A model generated the notes under the pieces. It saw nothing but the letters and a program-made list of their open reading frames with translations. It searched no databases and had not been told where the DNA came from. Positions 8,520 to 15,985 of a stretch of DNA of 22,633 bases are shown here, in pieces; within the stretch, counting starts at the first letter, position 1, and each line of letters begins with the position of its first letter. A program made the translations under genes and the position numbers. This stretch comes from Acidobacteriota bacterium (GTDB lineage: Bacteria; Acidobacteriota; UBA6911; RPQK01; JADFOI01): positions 1-22,633 of the forward strand of contig JAPUKI010000162.1 in NCBI GenBank assembly GCA_027295745.1, written 5' to 3'.

Positions 8520-8575
8520 TCTGTAGTCTATGGTCTGTAGTCTATGGTCTATGGTCTATGGTCTATGGTCTGTTG
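8520..8575 (-). repeat. Heptanucleotide tandem array, 8 units of TCTATGG/TCTGTAG
   Basis: Eight 7-nt units run without a break: TCTGTAG, TCTATGG, TCTGTAG, four TCTATGG, then TCTGTTG. Read on the minus strand they are AYAGACC, the same family as the ACAGACC array at 8371 but in opposite orientation. The array supplies the stop codon and the last residues (TTDHRP) of the hyuA-type gene. Confidence 0.92.
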
Positions 8576-10574
8576 TCAGCGGTTCCAACACCAAATTTCG
8601 CCATGGGTCGATTTTGACTGCGAAGTCGTCTGGAACGACCGTGGTGGAGCTGTACTCCAGAATGATGGCCGGCCCTTGGAGGCGATTGCCGGGACGAAGC
8701 CTTTCGCGAAGATAAAAGGCGGTGGGAAGCAAGCGGCCATCAAAGAAAACTTTTTTTTCTTGAATCATGGAACCTTGAGGAGGCTCCTCTGATTCCAGTG
8801 GAAATCTGGCAATGGGCACTTTGGGATATTTCCCGGACCCACGGACTCGGATGTTGACGATTTCCATCGGAAGGCCAGGACTTGAATAGCCATAGAACTG
8901 CTGATGAAGACGGTGAAAGCTCGCTCCAAAATCATTACCAAAAGGGAGGTTCAGCTCATAGGACTGTCCCACATAACGGACATCCAAGGTCCTTTCCAAT
9001 TCAAGGTTTTCACTGGCAAAGCCTTCATCTCTCAATTGTTGGCGGATCGGCTTCTCCAGAGATTGGAACCCTTCGGACAGGTGGCGTAAAACGTTTGCAC
9101 CCGGTGAGCGGATCAGTACCGTCAGAGAGGTGTCGTGCACCACATTAGCGCGGAGGATTCCCAAGGCTGAGAGCATCCCCGGATGAGGCGGCACCACAAC
9201 TCGGGGCATGAGCAGAGCCCGCGCCAACTCACAGGCATGCAGGCCTCCTGCTCCTCCAAAGCTCACCAGAGTGAAATCTCGCGTGTCGTATCCCTTTTGC
9301 AGGGAAATCAACTGGATCGCGACCTCCATCTGGGTATTGACGATTTCCAAAATCCCTTCAGCAATCTCAGCGGCGTCCCAGGTTCTATGGGTGGACTGGC
9401 CCAACCTCGCTCCTAACTCTTCCAGCGCCGGCCCGACTTTCTCAGGATGAAGCCTCATCTTTCCACCCAGAAAGTGATCAGGTTCCATTCGCCCCAAAAA
9501 GAGATTGGCATCGGTAACCGTCAGCTCCCGCCCTTTGCCATAACACACGGGCCCGGGATCTGCACCGGCACTTTGGGGACCGACACGCAGCAGACCACCG
9601 GAATCAATCCTGGCAAAGGAACCACCTCCGGCCCCGACCGTGTGGATTCCAATCATCTGGACCGGGATCGGCTGAAAGTCGATGGCAGCCTCCCGGGTCG
9701 TTGAGATTTGTTTTTCACACAGACACACATCGGTGGAAGTTCCGCCCATATCAAAGGTGATGATCTTGTCATAACCTGCCTCCCTCAGCAGTTCAAAGGC
9801 TCCAACCACACCGCCGGCAGGTCCCGAGAGAAGAGTGCGAAGAGGCTGCACATCCTCGGAGGAAGCAGGGATTGATCCTCCATTGGACTGCATGATGGTC
9901 AGTTTCCCCTTCTTTACCAGAACCTCGCTGCTCAATGCGGAAAGATAATTCGACATCGTTGGTGTCAGGTACGCGTTCATGACAGTTGCAGAAGTCCTTT
10001 CATACTCTCGGAACTCGGGGAGAATCTGATGGGACAGGGAGACGGGAATTTGGGCAGACTGCAGAGCCTCTGCAATTCGCCTCTCGCTCTCAGGATCGCG
10101 ATAGCTGTACAAGAGCACGACTGCAATAGCCTCGGGAGCAAGTTGTTGTACTTTTTTGCGAAGCCAAACCAAACTCTTCTTCTCCAGAGCAATCAGTGAT
10201 TGACCATCTGGCAGTCGGCGCTCCCGAATGCCAAGACGAAAGTTTGCCGCAACGAGTGGTCTGGGGCGGGAAGAAGAGAGTTGATAGAGTCGAGGACGAT
10301 TCTGGCGGCCAATTTCCAGCAGGTCTTCAAATCCGTCATTGGTGATCAACAGGGTTTTAGCGCCTTTTCTTTCCAAGAGAGTATTGGTGGCAATAGTCGA
10401 GCCATGCTGGATCAGATAGCCCTCTCGATTTTCGACGATTTGAGCCAGCCCCTCCAGCACCGCTTTCTCCGGATGCTCTGGAGTGGAGGGAAGTTTCAAG
10501 ACAGTGATGTCGCTGCCCTCCAGGATCACGAAGTCGGTAAAAGTACCCCCTGTATCAACTCCAATTCGAAGCAT
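8556..10574 (-). CDS. hyuA: Hydantoinase/oxoprolinase A-type ATPase (N-methylhydantoinase A-like)
   Basis: This 672-residue protein belongs to the HyuA / 5-oxoprolinase N-half / acetone carboxylase beta family, ATP-dependent enzymes acting on cyclic imides or related substrates. It begins MLRIGVDTGGTFTD, the family's N-terminal nucleotide-binding signature. Next come HGSTIATNTLLERKG, SGPAGGVVGAFEL, the second phosphate loop FDMGGTSTDV, then GAGGGSFARID and SAGADPGPVCYG. These are all canonical, so the protein looks active. The ATG at 10574 is preferred over a GTG at 10604 because it begins exactly at the conserved start, although neither has a strong SD. No HyuB partner gene is adjacent, so the exact substrate is open. 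The C-terminal TTDHRP tail comes from a heptanucleotide array. Confidence 0.88.
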   Translation of the reverse strand: MLRIGVDTGGTFTDFVILEGSDITVLKLPSTPEHPEKAVLEGLAQIVENREGYLIQHGSTIATNTLLERKGAKTLLITNDGFEDLLEIGRQNRPRLYQLSSSRPRPLVAANFRLGIRERRLPDGQSLIALEKKSLVWLRKKVQQLAPEAIAVVLLYSYRDPESERRIAEALQSAQIPVSLSHQILPEFREYERTSATVMNAYLTPTMSNYLSALSSEVLVKKGKLTIMQSNGGSIPASSEDVQPLRTLLSGPAGGVVGAFELLREAGYDKIITFDMGGTSTDVCLCEKQISTTREAAIDFQPIPVQMIGIHTVGAGGGSFARIDSGGLLRVGPQSAGADPGPVCYGKGRELTVTDANLFLGRMEPDHFLGGKMRLHPEKVGPALEELGARLGQSTHRTWDAAEIAEGILEIVNTQMEVAIQLISLQKGYDTRDFTLVSFGGAGGLHACELARALLMPRVVVPPHPGMLSALGILRANVVHDTSLTVLIRSPGANVLRHLSEGFQSLEKPIRQQLRDEGFASENLELERTLDVRYVGQSYELNLPFGNDFGASFHRLHQQFYGYSSPGLPMEIVNIRVRGSGKYPKVPIARFPLESEEPPQGSMIQEKKVFFDGRLLPTAFYLRERLRPGNRLQGPAIILEYSSTTVVPDDFAVKIDPWRNLVLEPLTTDHRP

Positions 10575-10585
10575 GCTATTTGGTT

Positions 10586-10606
10586 CACGCTGACGGCTGC
10601 CCACTG
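10586..10606 (+). repeat. Three degenerate heptanucleotide units upstream of hyuA
   Basis: CACGCTG, ACGGCTG and CCCACTG lie just before the hyuA ATG. They resemble diverged units of the CAGCTGT-type array at 14771-14812. With only three degenerate copies the assignment is tentative. Confidence 0.35.
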
Positions 10607-10626
10607 ATTAATAATAAGAGGAAAAA

Positions 10627-10635
10627 TGCTAAAAT
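10627..10635 (+). promoter_or_regulatory. Possible extended -10 promoter for ntrY
   Basis: TGCTAAAAT fits an extended -10 (TGn followed by TAAAAT), in an AT-rich stretch about 138 bp before ntrY. No good -35 is visible, as is usual for extended -10 promoters. The long leader holds a possible stem: TGGGGCT at 10711-10717 pairs with AGCCCCA at 10732-10738. This is a prediction by eye only. Confidence 0.35.
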
Positions 10636-10772
10636 ACACGACCAGACCTAGACTGGCAATGAGTCATGGTCCCTAATGTCCCGTCCCATGCATACCCAGG
10701 CATTTGCTGATGGGGCTTGGGAGGGGACACTAGCCCCAGATGGTCTGCAGTCGGCCGGTCAGCTGAGAACGA

Positions 10773-12965
10773 ATGAAGCGAGAAGAACTTTTACGAAAAA
10801 TCTATTGGATCTCTGCAGTTCTCATCAGTGTTATTCTCACCTTTCTGGCCAGTGTCGTCTTTCTCAATCCCTCTTCGGTGGGAAACCCGCGCTTCGTGTG
10901 GAACATCAACTTGTGGGCAGTGGCCTGGGCTCTCAATTTTGTCATTGTCCTGGTCCTCTCTTTCATTCTGTCCCGTAACCTGATCAAGCTCTTTTTCGAA
11001 TATCAGGCAAATCGTCCCGGCAGCCGCATTAAGACCAAGCTCGTAATCACGTTGAGTGCCTTTTCTTTGTTTCCCGCTCTAATCATGGCATTTCTCGCTT
11101 TCGGGCTGATCAACCAAAATCTACGGCAATGGTTCAGCTCCCCGGCTGAACAACTTTTGCAGTCTTCTCAATCGATTGCCCGCAGTTACTACGAACAGAC
11201 CCGGCTTTTCCGCCTTGCCACCACCCGGTTTCTGGCTCAAGAAGTGGCTATATCAAGGTCGGAACCCACAAACCAGTTTGAGAATTTGCGTCGAGAATAT
11301 GGTTTTGATGGGGTCATCCTCTTCAATCGTCAAAACGCGAGGGTTTTCGCAGGGGGGGAGTGGCCTCCAGGTCAGCCCCTTGAATCCAGCATTCAACAGG
11401 TCTTGGGAGGAGGGGAGTATTACCGTCTGGAACGCCGGATCGATGAGGATTGGGGAATGGTGGGCGTTCCAGTGCAAGGTGCCTCAGAGACCGTCGAAGG
11501 CGCACTATTTGTTCATTTTATGATCCCACAGAGCGTAGCCTTTCATGCAATCCAGGTTGATGAGGCCTCCAATCTATACGAGGCAATCAAGGGAGGCGTC
11601 AGTCAGCTTCAGCTCAATTATTTTTCCATATTGGGTTTGACCACCCTGGCCGTGGTGTTTGGGTTCGTCTGGCTGGGAACTTATATCGCCAAAAAGATTA
11701 CCGTTCCTTTGGAGGCTTTGGCGGAAGGTTCTCGTGAATTGGCAGAAGGCAATCTTGATCACCGCGTGGATGTTACTGCGGTGGATGAGCTCGGAATTCT
11801 GGTCGATTCCTTTAATCGAATGGCTGAAGAAATCAAACAGAGCCGGCAGGAACTGGAAAAGGCAAACGCAGAACTGAGAGCAACGAACGTACGCCTGAAT
11901 GAACGTCGCCGCTACATTGAAACTATCCTCCAGAATATTGCCACCGGCGTCATCAGCATTGACGAGTCAGATATCATTCGGACGTTCAACGAGGCAGCAC
12001 TCAAAATGTTGCAGGTGAATCGCGAGGATATCTTAAACCGGCCCCTGCAAGAGGTGGCCGATCCTGACCTCTATGAAGAACTCCGGACCATGAAGAAGCG
12101 CGCCATTCTCTATGGCACCTATCGCAAGGAGGTGACCTTCAAGCGGGGCGAGCGGCAGCTGCACGTAGCAACTACAATCACCTCCAATCCGGTTCCTTTT
12201 CAGGACGAGGGTGAATATCTCATTGTGCTGGATGATTTGACGGAGTTGATCCAGGCAGAGAAGTTCGCCGCCTGGCAGGAGGTGGCACGGCGCTTGGCTC
12301 ATGAGATTAAGAATCCCCTGACTCCCATTCAACTTTCGGCAGAGCGAGTGGAAAAGCGCTTCGAAAAGGTTGCTGCAGCCAACCCTTCCTCCAGCGAGAT
12401 CCGCCAGTTTGGGAAGGTTTTAGGAGATGCCACGCGAATCATCGTGGCAGAAGCCGAAATATTGAAGGCGCTGGTCGAGGAGTTTTCACGATTCGCGCGG
12501 CTGCCCATCTGCAAGCGGACCGACGTCGAACTACATAAACTCATTGAACAGACACTGGCGCTTTACGATGGGGGCCTGGAAAAGGTACAGATCAGAAAGG
12601 CCTTCGATCCCAGAATTACGGAAATCAGCATTGATCCTGATCAGATGCAGCGTGCTTTCATTAATTTAATTGACAACTCTTTAGATGCACTGGCGGAGTC
12701 TCCAGAAAATCGGTGCATCTTGATCCAAACCCATTTTAACGACGGACGTGACTCAGTCACCATTGAATTCCAGGACAATGGAATCGGCATCTCGCCGGAG
12801 GATTACGAGCAGCTTTTTATGCCTTACTTCTCCACCAAGAAGAAAGGCACGGGCTTAGGATTAGTGATTGTTCGTCAAATTGTTTCCGAGCACAATGGGT
12901 TTGTTCGGGCGGAACCGAATCAGCCCAGTGGCACACGCCTGATTATGGAACTCCCCGTGAACTGA
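10773..12965 (+). CDS. ntrY: NtrY-type membrane sensor histidine kinase
   Basis: This 730-residue kinase has the NtrY plan. Membrane segments lie at about 11-31, 46-68 and 89-112, followed by an extracytoplasmic loop to about 280 and a fourth segment at about 283-305. HAMP (303-357) and a short coiled coil lead to PAS (380-485: IETILQNIATGVISID), the H-box RRLAHEIKNPLTPIQLS (His 510), N-box INLIDNSLDA (Asn 635), G1 DNGIGI (668-673) and G2 GTGLGL (692-697). The core is complete. It should autophosphorylate and pass phosphate to the NtrX-type regulator encoded 19 bp downstream. In proteobacteria NtrYX affects nitrogen, redox or envelope responses; the signal here cannot be inferred. Upstream SD is weak. 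Confidence 0.94.
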   Translation: MKREELLRKIYWISAVLISVILTFLASVVFLNPSSVGNPRFVWNINLWAVAWALNFVIVLVLSFILSRNLIKLFFEYQANRPGSRIKTKLVITLSAFSLFPALIMAFLAFGLINQNLRQWFSSPAEQLLQSSQSIARSYYEQTRLFRLATTRFLAQEVAISRSEPTNQFENLRREYGFDGVILFNRQNARVFAGGEWPPGQPLESSIQQVLGGGEYYRLERRIDEDWGMVGVPVQGASETVEGALFVHFMIPQSVAFHAIQVDEASNLYEAIKGGVSQLQLNYFSILGLTTLAVVFGFVWLGTYIAKKITVPLEALAEGSRELAEGNLDHRVDVTAVDELGILVDSFNRMAEEIKQSRQELEKANAELRATNVRLNERRRYIETILQNIATGVISIDESDIIRTFNEAALKMLQVNREDILNRPLQEVADPDLYEELRTMKKRAILYGTYRKEVTFKRGERQLHVATTITSNPVPFQDEGEYLIVLDDLTELIQAEKFAAWQEVARRLAHEIKNPLTPIQLSAERVEKRFEKVAAANPSSSEIRQFGKVLGDATRIIVAEAEILKALVEEFSRFARLPICKRTDVELHKLIEQTLALYDGGLEKVQIRKAFDPRITEISIDPDQMQRAFINLIDNSLDALAESPENRCILIQTHFNDGRDSVTIEFQDNGIGISPEDYEQLFMPYFSTKKKGTGLGLVIVRQIVSEHNGFVRAEPNQPSGTRLIMELPVN

Positions 12966-12984
12966 CAGATCAGCCCTTAAATCG

Positions 12985-14358
12985 ATGATGCGCAAAGGGA
13001 AGCTTCTCATTGTTGACGATGAAAAAAACCTGCGGATCTCCCTCCAGGGAATTCTGCGGGACGAGGGCTACCAGGTCGACGTTGTTCCCTCCGGAGAATC
13101 CTGCCTGGAGCAACTCAATAAAAAGAAATACGATGTGATTTTGCTCGACATCTGGCTGCCGGACAAAGACGGAATCGAGGTGCTCAAGGAAATCAGAACG
13201 AGACATCCCAGCCAATACGTGATCATGATTTCAGGGCACGGGACGATTGAAACCGCCGTACAGGCCACTAAACTGGGAGCTTTCGACTTCATTGAGAAAC
13301 CCCTTTCTCTAAAACAAATCATGCCTGTTCTAGAGCACGCCTTCAAGCAACAACGTTTGGAGGAAGAATACAGCACCCTGCAGGATTTTATTCGTCGGGA
13401 AACAATGATGATCGGAAGTTCTGTCCCCATGAAGGCCCTGCGCCAACAGGTTGAGTATGCCGCGCCAACTGAAGGAAGAATTCTGATCTACGGAGAGAAT
13501 GGGACCGGGAAAGAGCTGGTGGCCAGATTGCTTCACCTCAACAGTTCTCGTAAAAGACGTCCCTTTATTGAGGTCAACTGCGCTGCGATTCCCGACGATC
13601 TCATTGAGAGCGAACTCTTTGGGAGTGTCAAGGGAGCATATACAGGTTCCACTGAGAATAGGAAAGGAAAATTTTTACTGGCCGACCACGGAACTCTGTT
13701 TCTGGACGAGGTCGGGGACATGAGTCTCAAGACTCAGGCCAAAGTACTGAGGGTACTGGAAGAACAGCGATTCTACCCAGTCGGCAGCAATGAGGCTATT
13801 GAGGTGGATGTGCGCGTGATCGCAGCTACCAATAAGAATCTCGAGCAAGAGATCGAGCAGGGAACCTTTCGCCAGGACCTGTTTTTCCGTCTCAATGTCA
13901 TTCCTTTTGAGGTGCCCCCGCTACGAGAGAGAAAGGAAGACGTCCCTGAACTTGTGGCTTATTTCATGGAGAGTTTCTGTAGGCGTTATGGGAAGCCCGA
14001 GAAGAGAATCCAGACCGACCCTATGAAAAGACTGAAATCCTACCACTGGCCGGGTAACGTCCGAGAGCTCAAAAATACGGTAGAGCGTCTGGCGATTATG
14101 GTTCCGGGTGAGAAAGTCACCGTTTCAGATCTCCCCTCCTCCATTCTCAAACCAGCTCCAAGGACTGCCAAAGGGACCTCTCTGAAATGGCAAGAAGCTC
14201 GCGAGGAATTCGAACGCCAGTTTATCTTGGATCGGTTGGCGGAAAACAATGGAAACATTTCTCTAACAGCTGCCTCCATTGGAATGGAGAGAACTCACCT
14301 CCACCGCAAACTGAAAGCCTACAAGATCAAAGTGAAGAAGCTGACCACGGACCGCTAA
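12985..14358 (+). CDS. ntrX: NtrX-type sigma-54-family response regulator
   Basis: This 457-residue regulator has a receiver domain (1-122; phospho-acceptor Asp55 in ILLDIWLP, Lys in EKPLS), an AAA+ domain (about 144-370) and a Fis-type helix-turn-helix at the end (LTAASIGMERTHLHRKLKAY). Walker A is GENGTGKE (170-177) and Walker B is GTLFLDEVG (236-244). The sigma-54 contact loop reads GAYTGS (217-222) instead of GAFTGA, so it is altered but not deleted as in some NtrX proteins. Either of two adjacent ATGs may start it. It follows ntrY closely and is surely its partner. The terminal LTTDR residues and the stop come from a heptanucleotide array. A convergent small gene ends 15 bp downstream. 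Confidence 0.94.
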   Translation: MMRKGKLLIVDDEKNLRISLQGILRDEGYQVDVVPSGESCLEQLNKKKYDVILLDIWLPDKDGIEVLKEIRTRHPSQYVIMISGHGTIETAVQATKLGAFDFIEKPLSLKQIMPVLEHAFKQQRLEEEYSTLQDFIRRETMMIGSSVPMKALRQQVEYAAPTEGRILIYGENGTGKELVARLLHLNSSRKRRPFIEVNCAAIPDDLIESELFGSVKGAYTGSTENRKGKFLLADHGTLFLDEVGDMSLKTQAKVLRVLEEQRFYPVGSNEAIEVDVRVIAATNKNLEQEIEQGTFRQDLFFRLNVIPFEVPPLRERKEDVPELVAYFMESFCRRYGKPEKRIQTDPMKRLKSYHWPGNVRELKNTVERLAIMVPGEKVTVSDLPSSILKPAPRTAKGTSLKWQEAREEFERQFILDRLAENNGNISLTAASIGMERTHLHRKLKAYKIKVKKLTTDR

Positions 14359-14367
14359 CAGCTGACA
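14340..14367 (+). repeat. Degenerate heptanucleotide array at the ntrX 3' end
   Basis: Four units run in register: GCTGACC, ACGGACC, GCTAACA, GCTGACA. They encode LTTDR and the stop of ntrX. The same motif appears inverted at 14771-14812, so the two arrays face each other around the four-helix-bundle gene. Confidence 0.75.
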
Positions 14368-14373
14368 AGGGCG

Positions 14374-14724
14374 CTAAAGACGGCTGAGGGTACGAAAGAT
14401 CATCCTGCCTAATCTTTCGTACCCATCCATGAGCTCTTTGAAAATTGGTTCGTCCAGTAGGTCAATTTCTCTGGCCAATTCCACCCAGTATTTCGTTTCG
14501 TCACAGCTTCCCTGGCTGTATGTGAGGAATCGTCGGTAATCAGCCGGAAAAACGTTCTGCCGAACGTAACTTTCGACGTAATTCGCTACGATCGAACGGC
14601 TCGACTTTCGAATCTGCTGAGACAGGGAGTATCGCTCGTGTCTTGGAAACTTCTTGCACGCCGCCTCTACAAGTAAGGCCTGCTCAAGGCCTAATCGATA
14701 GATTTGAGATTTCTTATAGCTCAT
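14374..14724 (-). CDS. Four-helix-bundle protein (23S rRNA IVP / S23-type family)
   Basis: This 116-residue, wholly helical protein belongs to the family first seen in intervening sequences of 23S rRNA genes. Recognisable parts are an N-terminal helix, the segment YSLSQQIRKSSRSIVANYVES (family pattern of an R-rich helix ending N-x-x-E) and FLTYSQGSCDETKYWVELA (family pattern GS-x-x-E). Structures of relatives are pentameric helical bundles; the cellular role is not established. It is a free-standing gene convergent with ntrX and divergent from the xer gene. A 20-bp palindrome covers its ATG, a 13-bp inverted repeat lies in its last codons, and inverted heptanucleotide arrays stand on both sides. 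I see no clear SD. The family call is firm; the function is unknown. Confidence 0.87.
   Translation of the reverse strand: MSYKKSQIYRLGLEQALLVEAACKKFPRHERYSLSQQIRKSSRSIVANYVESYVRQNVFPADYRRFLTYSQGSCDETKYWVELAREIDLLDEPIFKELMDGYERLGRMIFRTLSRL
14388..14424. repeat. 13-bp perfect inverted repeat in the last codons of the four-helix-bundle gene
   Basis: GGGTACGAAAGAT (14388-14400) is matched perfectly by ATCTTTCGTACCC (14412-14424) around an 11-nt loop. It is wholly coding (GYERLGRMIFRTL region) and begins about 12 bases inside the stop. Transcripts from either strand would form a strong hairpin. No U-run follows, so it is not a classical terminator. Confidence 0.75.
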
Positions 14725-14736
14725 ATTGAGCTATAA
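14714..14736. promoter_or_regulatory. Palindrome spanning the start codon of the four-helix-bundle gene
   Basis: TTATAGCTCA (14714-14723) and TGAGCTATAA (14727-14736) form a perfect 10-bp inverted repeat with a 3-nt centre, and the ATG (14724-14722) lies within it. It may be an operator for a dimeric protein, or an mRNA hairpin holding the start codon near its loop. Confidence 0.55.
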
Positions 14737-14770
14737 CGTTCAGGACCAAAAAACTACGAACGCAGTTTTG

Positions 14771-14812
14771 TCAGTTGTCAGCTGTCAGCTGACAGTGGTT
14801 AGCTGTCAGGTG
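14771..14812 (-). repeat. Heptanucleotide array, 6 units of TCAGCTG type
   Basis: TCAGTTG, TCAGCTG, TCAGCTG, ACAGTGG, TTAGCTG and TCAGGTG follow one another and stop two bases before the xer ATG. Read on the minus strand the core is CAGCTGA/GCTGACA, as in the array at 14340 but inverted. The final AGGTG may act as the xer ribosome-binding site, though it is very close to the start. Confidence 0.85.
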
Positions 14813-14814
14813 CC

Positions 14815-15723
14815 ATGCGCAAGTCCATCGACTCTTTCTTGGATTACCTCCGATTCCAACGGAACTATTCGTCTCACACTGTGAGAAATTACCAGGGTGA
14901 CCTTCTCCAGTTCTATCAATACCTCACGCGGGGACGAGAAGACATCCGCATCCATCCGCGAGAAATCGATCACATCAGCATTCGCGACTTTCTCGGCCAC
15001 CTGCACCAAAAGGGAAATGCCAAGACTTCGCTTGCTCGCAAGCTGGCAACCATCCGCTCCTTTTTCCGATATTTGTACAAGGAAGGAAAAGTTCCTTCCA
15101 ATCCGGCTCGGCTCGTGAGCAACCCTCGCTTACCGGAGCGCACACCCCGCTTTCTCTCTGTTCGGGAGGTGGAAACGATCTTAGAGCTGCCCGATTCAGA
15201 AACTGACCGGGGAGTAAGAGATCGAGCCATTCTGGAGTTGCTTTATGCCAGTGGACTCCGCATTAGCGAGCTGGTGCAGATAAATCTGGAAGATCTCCTG
15301 CTTGCACAGCGACTCATCAAAGTCTACGGGAAAGGGAAGAAAGAGCGCCTGGTGCCATTCGGGAAGAAAGCCAAGCAGGCACTTCTCCTCTACCTGGGGA
15401 AACGGGCGGCTTTGCTCCGCCGTCAAAGGACACTCCGGGAGCCGAATGCCTTTTTTTTGAATCTTCGCGGCTCCCGGCTTTCCGCTCGATCCATCGAACG
15501 AAGCCTAAAGGAATACATTAAGGGAAGCGCCCTGCTTCTGGATGTTCACCCGCACCTCTTTCGCCACTCCTTTGCCACTCACCTGCTCAGCAACGGGGCT
15601 GACCTCCGCTGCATTCAGGAACTGCTTGGGCACGAGAAGCTCTCCACCACTCAGAAATACACCCATTTATCCATTGAAGAACTTCTTCGTGTTTACCGAT
15701 CCACCCACCCTAAAGCTCGCTAA
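14815..15723 (+). CDS. xerC: Xer-type tyrosine recombinase
   Basis: This 302-residue tyrosine recombinase should resolve chromosome dimers at dif together with a partner Xer protein. An N-terminal SAM-like core-binding domain (1-90: DYLRFQRNYSSHTVRNY) is followed by the catalytic domain. All six catalytic positions are present with Xer spacing: Arg149 (GLRISEL), Lys173 (GKGKKER), His247 and Arg250 (HLFRH), His273 (LLGHEKLSTTQ) and Tyr282 (YTHLS). The C-terminal YTHLSIEELLRVYRSTHPKA is closer to XerC than XerD, but the choice is uncertain. No integrase-type extensions or phage genes are near, so this is a housekeeping recombinase. The stop codon is shared with the first base of a palindromic repeat element. 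Confidence 0.93.
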   Translation: MRKSIDSFLDYLRFQRNYSSHTVRNYQGDLLQFYQYLTRGREDIRIHPREIDHISIRDFLGHLHQKGNAKTSLARKLATIRSFFRYLYKEGKVPSNPARLVSNPRLPERTPRFLSVREVETILELPDSETDRGVRDRAILELLYASGLRISELVQINLEDLLLAQRLIKVYGKGKKERLVPFGKKAKQALLLYLGKRAALLRRQRTLREPNAFFLNLRGSRLSARSIERSLKEYIKGSALLLDVHPHLFRHSFATHLLSNGADLRCIQELLGHEKLSTTQKYTHLSIEELLRVYRSTHPKAR

Positions 15724-15912
15724 GCCCGGATTATGCATTAGGTTCTTGTCACGAAGCGACGAAAGCGCCGGAAAACAGAGCCGTGGGCTTTAGCCCACGG
15801 GCCCGCAGGCTAAAGCCTGCGGCTCCGACTGGCGCGCGACCCGCAACGCTGGCGGTGCAGCACACCGGGTGATATCGTCGCTGCAGTAGAGAATTTATGC
15901 ATAATCCGGGCT
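15723..15912. mobile_element. 190-bp palindromic element with 16-bp terminal inverted repeats
   Basis: AGCCCGGATTATGCAT (15723-15738) is repeated exactly in inverse at 15897-15912. Inside are two very stable hairpins in tandem: CCGTGGGCT/AGCCCACGG (15781-15800) and CCGCAGGCT/AGCCTGCGG (15803-15822). The flanking GAGCC and GGCTC could close the pair into a cruciform. No ORF is present. The layout is that of a REP/BIME-like or MITE-like interspersed repeat. It begins in the xer stop codon and ends shortly before the rpsO promoter region, so it may also end or separate the transcripts. Confidence 0.75.
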
Positions 15913-15923
15913 AGAGCCCGCTG

Positions 15924-15951
15924 TTTACTTCGAGCTCTTTTTTTGTTAGAT
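15924..15951 (+). promoter_or_regulatory. Candidate sigma-70 promoter for rpsO-pnp
   Basis: TTTACT (15924-15929) and TTAGAT (15946-15951) are 16 bp apart, about 35 bp before the rpsO start. The match is partial and judged by eye. The site lies just outside the 190-bp element. Confidence 0.35.
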
Positions 15952-15985
15952 TGTGTTGTCTTTAGAACCCAATGGAGACTCAGCT

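Noticed and set aside
14771..14812. A CRISPR array before the xer gene.
   Set aside because: The units are 7 bp and contiguous, with no spacers and no cas genes; it is a short tandem repeat.
14815..15723. A phage or integron integrase at a genomic island edge.
   Set aside because: Length, domain plan and catalytic spacing fit a housekeeping Xer protein; there are no tRNA, att-like repeats or phage genes nearby.
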